From Gemmatimonadota bacterium (GTDB taxonomy: Bacteria > Gemmatimonadota > Gemmatimonadetes > Longimicrobiales > Gaopeijiaceae), in contig JBBEBG010000033.1 of the NCBI GenBank assembly GCA_040882465.1, positions 16,941-80,940 on the forward strand: 64,000 nt of DNA. The letters are read 5' to 3'. Numbering within the stretch: position 1 is the first letter of the stretch; every line of letters begins with the position of its first letter. The position numbers were made by a program, and so were the translations under genes. The notes below the pieces were generated by a model, which did not search any database, was not told the DNA's origin, and saw only the letters and a program-made list of their open reading frames with translations. Below, one piece after another: positions 35,990 through 43,093 of this stretch.

Positions 35990-36012
35990 GGGAGGCGCCC
36001 TCGGGGCCTCCC
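35990..36012 (-). terminator. Weak hairpin terminator candidate after the M23 gene
   Basis: A 7-bp stem GGGAGGC/GCCTCCC with a 9-base loop lies 16 bases past the M23 stop and before the M16-like pair; on the minus strand it is followed by TTCCCC. Stem plausible, T-run poor. Confidence 0.3.
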
Positions 36013-36027
36013 CGGTCCCCGCTGGAT

Positions 36028-36957
36028 TCAGGGGACCACCCCGGAAAGTACAAAATTCATCGGGTTCACGGGACGGTTCGCCACCCGGACCTCATAGTGG
36101 AGATGCGGCGAGGTTGCCAATCCGCTGCTTCCCACCTGGGCGATGACCTCGCCCCGCCGCACCTGCTGACCCCGTGTCACCAGAAGCTTCGAGGCATGCC
36201 CGTACACGGTCGAATACCCGAACCCATGGTCGAGCTCCACCACCATTCCGTAGCCGCTCCGCTGCCCGGCGAAGACGACGCGCCCCTTCGCCGCCGCCAT
36301 GATCGGCGTTCCGCGAGGGGCGGAGATGTCCACTCCCTCGTGAGGGAGGACCTGGTTGTGGATCGGGTGCATCCGGGCACTGGTGAAGCCCGAGCTGAGC
36401 CTTCCCGCCGTCGGCAGGATGGAAGGGGTCGAATCGAGAAGGTCCCGATGGGCGGCCAGCGAGTCCGACGCCTCGATGAGGCTCTCCTGGAGAAGCCGGG
36501 AGCGGCGCTCCAGGGCGTTCAGATCATAGGTCGCCGCGAAGGCCTGCTCCCCCGCGTCTTCGTTCAGCTCGAAGAGGGGGTGCGATTCGAGAGTCGGAGC
36601 TCCGGGACCCCCGACTCCCACCTGGAGGACCTCGGGGTCGATCGGGTCCAGCCCCGCCATGACCCGAATCTCGGCGTCCCGTTGGGCGAGGAAATCGAGC
36701 TCGCCTTCGAGTTCGGTCACCCGGCTCCGGATCTGCTCGAGCTCGCCGACCAGGATCTCACGTTCGCGTTCGATCTGGGTCGTGTGAAGCGCCTGGCCTC
36801 CACGCAGGCCGACGAGGCCCAGGACGGCGAAGACGGAAAGGCAACAGAAACCCGCCCCACCGAGGGCGAGTCGGAGGGTACGGCTCCGAAATGTCAGCTG
36901 GCGAAACTCATCTCCGAGCTCGGAGATGAGGAGAAGGGTCCATTTCCCACGACGCAT
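36028..36957 (-). CDS. M23 (LytM) family peptidoglycan endopeptidase, membrane-anchored
   Basis: A 309-residue protein: short cytoplasmic N-terminus, one membrane helix at about residues 30-52 (ALGGAGFCCLSVFAVLGLVG), then a coiled-coil-like stretch (TQIEREREILVGELEQIRS), then a C-terminal LytM domain from about residue 195. Zinc and catalytic residues are present: MHPIHNQVLPHEGVDIS supplies HxxxD, and SPHLHYEVR supplies the HxH. So, unlike EnvC/NlpD activators, it should be catalytically competent, cleaving peptide cross-links of peptidoglycan in the periplasm. Similar anchored M23 proteins act at the septum or in shape control. It stands alone, 134 bases before the M16-like pair. Confidence 0.9.
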   Translation of the reverse strand: MRRGKWTLLLISELGDEFRQLTFRSRTLRLALGGAGFCCLSVFAVLGLVGLRGGQALHTTQIEREREILVGELEQIRSRVTELEGELDFLAQRDAEIRVMAGLDPIDPEVLQVGVGGPGAPTLESHPLFELNEDAGEQAFAATYDLNALERRSRLLQESLIEASDSLAAHRDLLDSTPSILPTAGRLSSGFTSARMHPIHNQVLPHEGVDISAPRGTPIMAAAKGRVVFAGQRSGYGMVVELDHGFGYSTVYGHASKLLVTRGQQVRRGEVIAQVGSSGLATSPHLHYEVRVANRPVNPMNFVLSGVVP

Positions 36958-37138
36958 GACTCTCGCTCAGGCAAAAAGTGCCGAGTCCCGTCCCCCCCCA
37001 TCCCACCCGCGCTCTTCCCGGTACAGCCGGTCCCCTCCGCACCCGCGCGGAGGCACGAAAACTTCGGAAGCTAGGGGTGCCCCCAACGGAGTGTCAACCA
37101 GCGCTCCCGATGGCGGAATCCCGCCGTATGTTTCCCAT

Positions 37139-38680
37139 TCAGCGTTCCGGCTTGGGAAAAAGGGGCGGGCCCTTCCCGACCCGGAGGCCGGCGGGGGAGA
37201 GCCGGACCGCCTCGTCGAGCGAGGGAACACCCTCGAGCCCGAGGGAGCTCGCGAGCTCCTTCATCTTCCGGGGGGTCACGGGAAAAAAGAGTGCCGCGAG
37301 AACGATGAGGGTCCGGACGAGGGTCGCGAAAACCCGGTCCAGCTCGGCCGCCTTCGCCGAATCGCGGGCGAGCGCCCAGGGTTCACTCGTTTCGATGAAC
37401 CCGTTCGCGCTTCGCGCAAGCTCCATCGCGCACCCGAGGGCGTCGTGCACCCGAAGCTCCTCCATCGCCCCGTGGTATCCTTCGAGGGTGGACCGGATGG
37501 CGTCGGCCAACGCATCGGGAGCCGCGTCGGGGACGATTCCGTCGCGAAAACGGACGATCATCGAAGTCGCGCGGCTCGCCAGATTTCCGAGGATGTTCGC
37601 GAGCTCGTCGAAGCGGGCGAGGAAGCGCTCGGGGGTGTACGAGGCGTCGGAGCCGGTCGGCATCTCGCGGAGGAGGTACCAGCGAACCGCGTCGGTTCCG
37701 AACTCCTCGCGGAGGCTCAGGGGGTCCACGACGTTTCCGAGCGACTTCGACATCTTCTCTTTCCCCGCCACCCACCACCCGTGGGCGAGGATCCGCTCGG
37801 GGAGGGGAAGCCCCGCTCCCATCAGGAGTGTGGGCCAATACACCGCATGGGTCGTGAGAATGTCCTTTCCGATGATGTGCAGATCGGCGGGCCACCAGGA
37901 CTCCGAGACGTCGTCGAACCCCTGCGCGCCTTCCGGCGCGTCGGGACGGATCGCGCCGGCCGCGGTGACATAGTTGATCAGCGCGTCCACCCAAACGTAT
38001 GCGACATGATCTTCGTCGAAGGGGAGGGGAATCCCCCAGCTCACGCGGGAGCGCGGCCGGGAGATCGAAAGGTCTTCGAGCGGATTCTGGAGGAAGCCCA
38101 GGACCTCGTTTCGCCGCACCTCCGGAACGATCCAGCCCGGATGGGCCTGGATATGCTGGACGAGCCGCTCCTGAAAGGTGCTCATCCGAAAGAAATAGTT
38201 CTTCTCCTCGATCTCGCGGACGGGGCGCCCACAGTCGGGGCAGTTCCCTTCGGGCGTCAGGTCCTTCTCCGTCCAATACCGTTCCTCGTGGACGCAGTAC
38301 CACCCCTTGTAGAGATCCTCATAGATGAGGCCGCGCGCGTGCAGTCGGACGAGAAAGGCCAGCACGACGGCGCGGTGTTCGGCCTCGGTCGTCCGGATGA
38401 AGCGGTCGTATTCGATGTCGAGCTCCGACCAGGCTCCGACGAATCGCGCCGCCATCTCGTCGCAGAGCTGCTGCGGCTCCACTCCCCTCCGGGCGGCTTC
38501 TTCTTGGATCTTTTGACCGTGCTCGTCGGTCCCGGTCAGGAAGAGGACGCGGGCACCCGCTTGCCGGTAATACCGCGCGAGGGTGTCTGCCAGGAAAGTC
38601 GTGTAGGCGTGACCGATGTGAGGAGCGCCGGTCGCGTAATAGATCGGTGTCGTGAGATACCTGCGGGAGGCTTCGGTCAA
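37139..38680 (-). CDS. metG: Methionyl-tRNA synthetase
   Basis: Charges initiator and elongator tRNA-Met. It has 513 residues, the short form without a C-terminal EMAP tRNA-binding domain. The HIGH motif is in TTPIYYATGAPHIGHAYTT, zinc-knuckle cysteines are in WYCVHEERYW and GNCPDCGRP, and KMSKS is in WWVAGKEKMSKSLGNVVDP. TTG at 38680 overlaps the ricT stop as TTGA and is preceded by a strong GGGAGGGGGG inside the end of ricT, so the two are coupled. An open frame extends upstream through ricT, but Arg/Pro-rich composition there shows it is not coding in this frame. Confidence 0.95.
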   Translation of the reverse strand: MTEASRRYLTTPIYYATGAPHIGHAYTTFLADTLARYYRQAGARVLFLTGTDEHGQKIQEEAARRGVEPQQLCDEMAARFVGAWSELDIEYDRFIRTTEAEHRAVVLAFLVRLHARGLIYEDLYKGWYCVHEERYWTEKDLTPEGNCPDCGRPVREIEEKNYFFRMSTFQERLVQHIQAHPGWIVPEVRRNEVLGFLQNPLEDLSISRPRSRVSWGIPLPFDEDHVAYVWVDALINYVTAAGAIRPDAPEGAQGFDDVSESWWPADLHIIGKDILTTHAVYWPTLLMGAGLPLPERILAHGWWVAGKEKMSKSLGNVVDPLSLREEFGTDAVRWYLLREMPTGSDASYTPERFLARFDELANILGNLASRATSMIVRFRDGIVPDAAPDALADAIRSTLEGYHGAMEELRVHDALGCAMELARSANGFIETSEPWALARDSAKAAELDRVFATLVRTLIVLAALFFPVTPRKMKELASSLGLEGVPSLDEAVRLSPAGLRVGKGPPLFPKPER

Positions 38681-39516
38681 CGCCCCCCTCCCGAGGCTCC
38701 CTGGACTTCGACTTTGAGCGCCTCGAGTCCTAGGGTTCGGCGATCTCCGTCCTCGGTTCGCAGCGTGACCTGCTCGCCCCAAATGTCCACGGAGAGGACC
38801 TTTTCTTCGCCTCGGGTGGTGCGGAGCACACGCCCTTCCCGGGGGAATCGACGCCTGGCCTGGACGTACGTCTCGTGCTCGTACATCAGGCAACACATGA
38901 GCCGGCCGCAACAACCGGAGATCTGGGCCGGATTGAGGGAAAGACTCTGGTCCTTCGCGAGCTGGAGCGAGACCGGCTTCAGCTCGGGAAGCCAGGTGGA
39001 GCAACAGAGCTCCCGCCCGCACCGTCCCACGCCCCCCAGGAGTGCCGATTCATCCCGCACCCCGATCTGCCTCAGCTCGATCCGGGTGCGGAAGGTGCGG
39101 GCGAGCTCGCGCACGAGCTCCCGGAAGTCCACGCGACGCTCGGCCGTGAAATAGATCGTCAGCTTCTTGCGATCGAACTGCCACTCGGCCTCGGTGACCT
39201 TCATCTTGAGCCCGAAGCGCTCGACCTGCCGGCGGGTCTCTCGCCGGACGCGGTGTTCGTCCTGGCGCAGGGTGTCCGCGGCACGGACCTCCTGGTCGCG
39301 CGCGACCCGCAAGACCTTACGTTCGGGGGTGGGGGTGGAGCATCCACTGGAGGACGAGCACTTCCTCTCGGCGACCTGACCGAGTGCGAGCACCTCCCCC
39401 AGATCCTCCCCGCGGTCCGCCTCGACGATGACGTGGTGTCCCACGGCGAGGCTCATCGCGGAAGTGTAATAACCCTTCCGATTTCCCTTGAAGCCGATTT
39501 CTGCGAAGATTCCCAA
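38677..39516 (-). CDS. ricT: PSP1-domain protein RicT (YaaT)
   Basis: A 279-residue RicT/YaaT homologue. In Bacillus it joins RicA and RicF in an iron-sulphur complex that stimulates RNase Y processing. Family cysteine pairs are present in CGRELCCSTW and ISGCCGRLMCCLMYE, with IFAEIGFKGNRKGYY at the N-terminus. TTG at 39516, behind a G-run ribosome site, is chosen because earlier starts would overlap accA and add a Gly/Ser/Arg tail. The gene neighbours metG, as yaaT lies near metS in Firmicutes, and couples to it by TTGA. Confidence 0.88.
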   Translation of the reverse strand: MGIFAEIGFKGNRKGYYTSAMSLAVGHHVIVEADRGEDLGEVLALGQVAERKCSSSSGCSTPTPERKVLRVARDQEVRAADTLRQDEHRVRRETRRQVERFGLKMKVTEAEWQFDRKKLTIYFTAERRVDFRELVRELARTFRTRIELRQIGVRDESALLGGVGRCGRELCCSTWLPELKPVSLQLAKDQSLSLNPAQISGCCGRLMCCLMYEHETYVQARRRFPREGRVLRTTRGEEKVLSVDIWGEQVTLRTEDGDRRTLGLEALKVEVQGASGGGR

Positions 39517-39532
39517 GCGTTCCCCCCGTCCG

Positions 39533-40504
39533 TCAGCTTTCTCGGGGCTCTCGCCAGGCCCCGATCGTCTCGAACTTCCGCCACCGCAGCGCGCGGCGCT
39601 CGTGTACGTCCATCCGGCGGAGCTCATCGAGATGCCGGACGAGCGCTTCCTTCACGGCCTCGGCCGTGCGGTCCCAGTCCGCGTGGGCGCCCCCCGGTGG
39701 CTCCGAAATCACCTCGTCCGCGACCCCGAGCTCGACGAGGTCGCGCGATGTGAGACGAAGGGCTTCGGCCGCCCGCCCCCGGTGCTCCGCAGATCGCCAG
39801 AGGATCGCGGCGCACCCCTCGGGCGAGATCACCGAATACACGGCGTGCTCGAGCATGAGGATCCGATCCGTCACTCCCAGCGCGAGCGCGCCGCCCGAGC
39901 CGCCCTCGCCGATCACGACCGAGACGAGGGGAACCCGGAGCCGAGCCATCTCGCGGAGATTCATCGCGATCGCCTCGGCCTGTCCCCGCTTTTCAGCCCC
40001 GATCCCGGGGTAGGCCCCCGGCGTGTCGATCAGGGTGACGACGGGGCGTCCGAACTTCTCCGCCATGCGCATGAGCCGGAGCGCCTTCCGGTACCCTTCC
40101 GGGTGAGGCATCCCGAAGTTGCGATGGAGGTTCTCCTTCATGTCCCGTCCCTTCTGGTGCCCGATCACCATGACCGGGTTCCCACCCAGGCGAGCCCACC
40201 CCCCGACGATCGCTGCGTCGTCCCGGAAGGAGCGGTCGCCGTGGAGCTCGATCCAGTCCGTGAAGGCCCGCGCGATGTAGTCGAGGGTGAACGGCCGGCG
40301 AGGATGCCGGGCAACTAGGACCTGCTCGAGCGGGGTGAGGTTTCGGTAGGTCTCGTCCCGCAGGACGGAGAGCTTGGCGCGGAGCTCACCCAGCTCCTCG
40401 GCGACATCCATCCCTTTTTTCTCGGCGAGCTCGAGGAGGTTTTCGATCTGCTCCTCCAACTCGACCATATCCTTCTCGAAATCGAGATGGGGCGTGTTCG
40501 CCAA
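39533..40504 (-). CDS. accA: Acetyl-CoA carboxylase carboxyltransferase subunit alpha
   Basis: Half of the carboxyltransferase that moves CO2 from biotin to acetyl-CoA, making malonyl-CoA. It has 323 residues. Family blocks include RPFTLDYIARAFTDWIELHG, NFGMPHPEGYRKALRLM, LIDTPGAYPGIGAEKRGQ and VSVVIGEGGSGGALALG, forming the oxyanion and CoA sites. The N-terminal helical region (about residues 5-50) is the usual one. TTG at 40504 is preceded by GGAGG at 6 nt. A probable promoter lies about 70 bases upstream, making accA first gene of an accA-ricT-metG unit. accD is not in the window. Confidence 0.97.
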   Translation of the reverse strand: MANTPHLDFEKDMVELEEQIENLLELAEKKGMDVAEELGELRAKLSVLRDETYRNLTPLEQVLVARHPRRPFTLDYIARAFTDWIELHGDRSFRDDAAIVGGWARLGGNPVMVIGHQKGRDMKENLHRNFGMPHPEGYRKALRLMRMAEKFGRPVVTLIDTPGAYPGIGAEKRGQAEAIAMNLREMARLRVPLVSVVIGEGGSGGALALGVTDRILMLEHAVYSVISPEGCAAILWRSAEHRGRAAEALRLTSRDLVELGVADEVISEPPGGAHADWDRTAEAVKEALVRHLDELRRMDVHERRALRWRKFETIGAWREPRES

Positions 40505-40574
40505 AGCGTCCTCCAGGTGCGTGAGGTCCCGCTCCCGGCGCCTTCGTGAGGGCGTGGGTCCTCCCGGTAGCGCT

Positions 40575-40604
40575 ATTCTAACGGGGCTTCCCGGCGCCGG
40601 AGAA
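40575..40604 (-). promoter_or_regulatory. Predicted accA promoter
   Basis: TAGAAT (40580-40575, 5/6 match to the -10) with TTCTCC (40604-40599, 3/6 match to the -35) at an 18-base spacing on the minus strand, in a short AT patch between accA and the REC fusion gene. Predicted leader about 64 bases. Confidence 0.45.
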
Positions 40605-40681
40605 GGGTGGCGGGCCGGACTGCTTCGGGGGTTCCGACGCGCGGGCGTCCGGGTCCTGAGGGGATCTGGCCCGGTGGGCCC

Positions 40682-41782
40682 CTAACCGAGTCCAGCGGGG
40701 GGATCGCCCCGTACGACCTCGAAGGGCTCGGCCGGCTCGCCGCCCGTGCGCGCTGCCCAGAACCTCGCGCTGACCGAGGAAAAGTCCGGGTTGAGATGTT
40801 CGCCGTGGGTGGCCTCGAACTGAGCGAGGGCCTCACCTTTGCGCGCGATCCTACTCCCCACCGGGACGAAGAAGGTAGGACGAAAGCTCGCGGTCGCGTC
40901 TCCCGGGTTGTAGGCGAGAATCGAGTGCGCGCCTACCGCCTCGCCGGCGATCGTCTCATGCACGATCCGGATCGGGGAGAATGCGTGGTTCTTGGTGGGA
41001 AGATAGAGGAGCTCCGGCCTCATCTCGCGGAGCGCGTCACGACAGATCCGGCGCAGATCTTCCTCCAGCGGGATTTCCGCGGACCCGGCATTCCCCACGA
41101 AATAACGCACGTCCATCGCGCGCCCGGCCGCCTTCGCGCTCTCCGCCAGCCGCCTCCCTTCCGTCGCTTCGACTCCGCGGGTCAGGGTGAGGAGCGTGAC
41201 GCGGTCGCCTCGCTCTCGGTGAAGGAGGAGGGTCGCCCCACAGCCGGCCTCCGCATCGCCGGGCCGAACGCTTACGGCGAGAACCCGAAGCCGTAAGCGC
41301 CCTCCCACCGGAGTCGGATCCGCGTCGCTCTCGTCCAGCGTCACCCGCGGCCTCGGGCCGCGCGCGACGAGTCCCGCCACCTTGCTCAGGAGCTCGTCCT
41401 TCGAGAAGGGCTTCACGATGAGGTCGTCGGCGCTCCCCTCGAAGGCCTTCCAGTGCGGATCGGCGCGGGCCTGCGATGTCGCCGCGAGGATGGGAGTCCC
41501 CGGCTGGTGGCGGCGGCTCGCCACGGCGACGGCGACCCCGTTTTGCCCCGGGAGATTCAGGTCGGTGATGACCAGATCCCACACTTCGCTCTGGACGAGT
41601 GAGGTCCCGCGCACGCCGTCCTGCACGAGGGTGACGACGTAACACCCCTCCGCTTCGAGGAGGAACTTGACGAGATGGGCCTGATCGAGGTCGTCCTCGA
41701 CGAGAAGGACGCGACGGAGCGGCCGTTCGGCGGAGTCTTGCACCATGACCCGATTAGTGGCCCCCTTGGTCGGCGGGTGCAA
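40682..41782 (-). CDS. Response-regulator receiver fused to a degenerate PIG-L deacetylase-like domain
   Basis: A 366-residue fusion. Residues 24-138 are a REC domain with the acidic pair Glu29/Asp30/Asp31, phospho-acceptor Asp74 (WDLVITDLNLPGQNG), Thr/Ser102-103 and Lys124 (IVKPFSKDEL), so phosphorylation should work. Residues 165-350 resemble the PIG-L/LmbE deacetylase fold: VLAVSVRPGDAEAGCGATL matches AxAHPDDxExGCGGTL, but the zinc His is Arg173 and the first Asp is Gly175. NHAFSPIRIVHE sits where the second zinc motif belongs. The output may therefore bind rather than deacetylate a sugar. TTG at 41782 follows GGGAGGGAG; an ATG at 41746 is the alternative. It lies 27 bases after the MFS gene. 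Confidence 0.75.
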   Translation of the reverse strand: MHPPTKGATNRVMVQDSAERPLRRVLLVEDDLDQAHLVKFLLEAEGCYVVTLVQDGVRGTSLVQSEVWDLVITDLNLPGQNGVAVAVASRRHQPGTPILAATSQARADPHWKAFEGSADDLIVKPFSKDELLSKVAGLVARGPRPRVTLDESDADPTPVGGRLRLRVLAVSVRPGDAEAGCGATLLLHRERGDRVTLLTLTRGVEATEGRRLAESAKAAGRAMDVRYFVGNAGSAEIPLEEDLRRICRDALREMRPELLYLPTKNHAFSPIRIVHETIAGEAVGAHSILAYNPGDATASFRPTFFVPVGSRIARKGEALAQFEATHGEHLNPDFSSVSARFWAARTGGEPAEPFEVVRGDPPAGLG

Positions 41783-41809
41783 GGGGCTCCCTCCCGTGGG
41801 TGCGCGTCC

Positions 41810-43093
41810 CTAGGGCAACTTCGGCGTCCCTCTTCCTCCGACCGCGATCCCACCTTCGGGGCGAAGGTCCTCCGGTCGCCCGCGTGCCTCCGGATCGGGT
41901 TCCGGGACGAGAAGCCAAACCATGAGCCCCATTCCCACGACGGAAATGGCGGCGAGGACCGTGTTGGCCCCGTACCCGGCCCGCGCGAAGAGGGGGCCCG
42001 CGAGGGTTCCTCCCACAGCGAAGCCGATCTGTCCGAGGGCCACGTTCAGCGACAGTAGCGTTCCGCGCCGGTCGTCCTCCACGAGTCCGGTCAGGAGGGC
42101 GGAAAAGGGGCTGACCCGCATCGCGACGAGCCCCATGACGAAGAAGAAGTAAATCATAGCCGCCAACGGGCTCCCCACCACGAAGGTCGTCAGCGCCATC
42201 GCGACGGATAAGCCGGCGCAGGAGACGAGGATGATCTGCTTCCGACCCGCCCGGTCCGAGATTCGCCCGGCCTGCGGTCCGACGAGGACGTTCGCGACTC
42301 CGCCGATGAGAAAAAGCGTCGCGATCTGGTTGGGCGTGGCGCCGAGGTCGGTCTCGAGCCAGATCGGGAGATACACGACGTAGAGCGAGATTCCGAGAAA
42401 GGTGAGAAAAAAGGCGCCGACCGCTCCGAGGACTCCCGGGCGCCGCACCAGCGCGGCGTAGGCCCGGACGGTTCCGGCCGGAGTCACGGGATCGGGGCTC
42501 CGCGCGACGTCCGGTTGGGGGAGGCGGAAAAAAACGAGGAGGAAGGTGAGGCCGGTTGCCAGGGCGAACAGGTAAAAGGGAGCCCGGAAGCCGAATGCTC
42601 CCGCCAGAACCACGCCGAGCGGGATTCCGAGAATCTGCCCCACTCCCCACCCACTCATGATCCACCCGGTGGCCCACCCCCGCCTCTCGTAAGGGAAGTA
42701 GTCCCCGACGTACGAGACGGCCGCCCCGCTCAGGACCCCTCCCGCCATCCCCGCGAGGAGGCGCACCCCGATAAAGCTGGCGTATCCGGTGACGAAGACG
42801 TGGAGGGCGAGAGCCACCGTCATCGTTCCCGTGCCGAGAAGGAGAATCCTCCTCCTCCCGATCCGGTCCGAGAATGGTCCGGCGATCACCGCGAAGACCC
42901 CCACCATCAGGGAATACGCGGCGACGAGCGTTCCGAGGAGCGTCTCGCGGATCCCCAGAGCCGTCCCGACGAGGGGGAGGATGGGGGCGACGATCATCGT
43001 CTGGCTGCTGGCCGAAAAAACGAGGAGCCAGAGCGCGAATACGACGAGGGAGGGACTGGGGTGCCGCTCGGATGGGGTGATGGTTCGGGTCAC
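41810..43093 (-). CDS. Major facilitator superfamily transporter
   Basis: A 427-residue, roughly 12-helix membrane protein. The MFS loop 2-3 signature appears as GPFSDRIGRRRILLLG and its second-half echo as GRISDRAGRKQIILVS. The helix-5-like stretch MSGWGVGQILGIPLGVVLA is Gly-rich, as in drug or metabolite exporters of the DHA1 type. The substrate is not predictable. GTG at 43093 shares GTGA with the stop of the quinoprotein gene, so transport may be linked to the periplasmic oxidation it performs. The C-terminal tail is cytoplasmic and charged (PEPDPEARGRPEDLRPEGG). Confidence 0.88.
   Translation of the reverse strand: MTRTITPSERHPSPSLVVFALWLLVFSASSQTMIVAPILPLVGTALGIRETLLGTLVAAYSLMVGVFAVIAGPFSDRIGRRRILLLGTGTMTVALALHVFVTGYASFIGVRLLAGMAGGVLSGAAVSYVGDYFPYERRGWATGWIMSGWGVGQILGIPLGVVLAGAFGFRAPFYLFALATGLTFLLVFFRLPQPDVARSPDPVTPAGTVRAYAALVRRPGVLGAVGAFFLTFLGISLYVVYLPIWLETDLGATPNQIATLFLIGGVANVLVGPQAGRISDRAGRKQIILVSCAGLSVAMALTTFVVGSPLAAMIYFFFVMGLVAMRVSPFSALLTGLVEDDRRGTLLSLNVALGQIGFAVGGTLAGPLFARAGYGANTVLAAISVVGMGLMVWLLVPEPDPEARGRPEDLRPEGGIAVGGRGTPKLP

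Noticed and set aside
36958..37138. RNA gene or riboswitch between the M23 gene and metG
   Set aside because: No conserved core, clear stems or SAM-type motifs visible; I see nothing supportable in these 181 bases.
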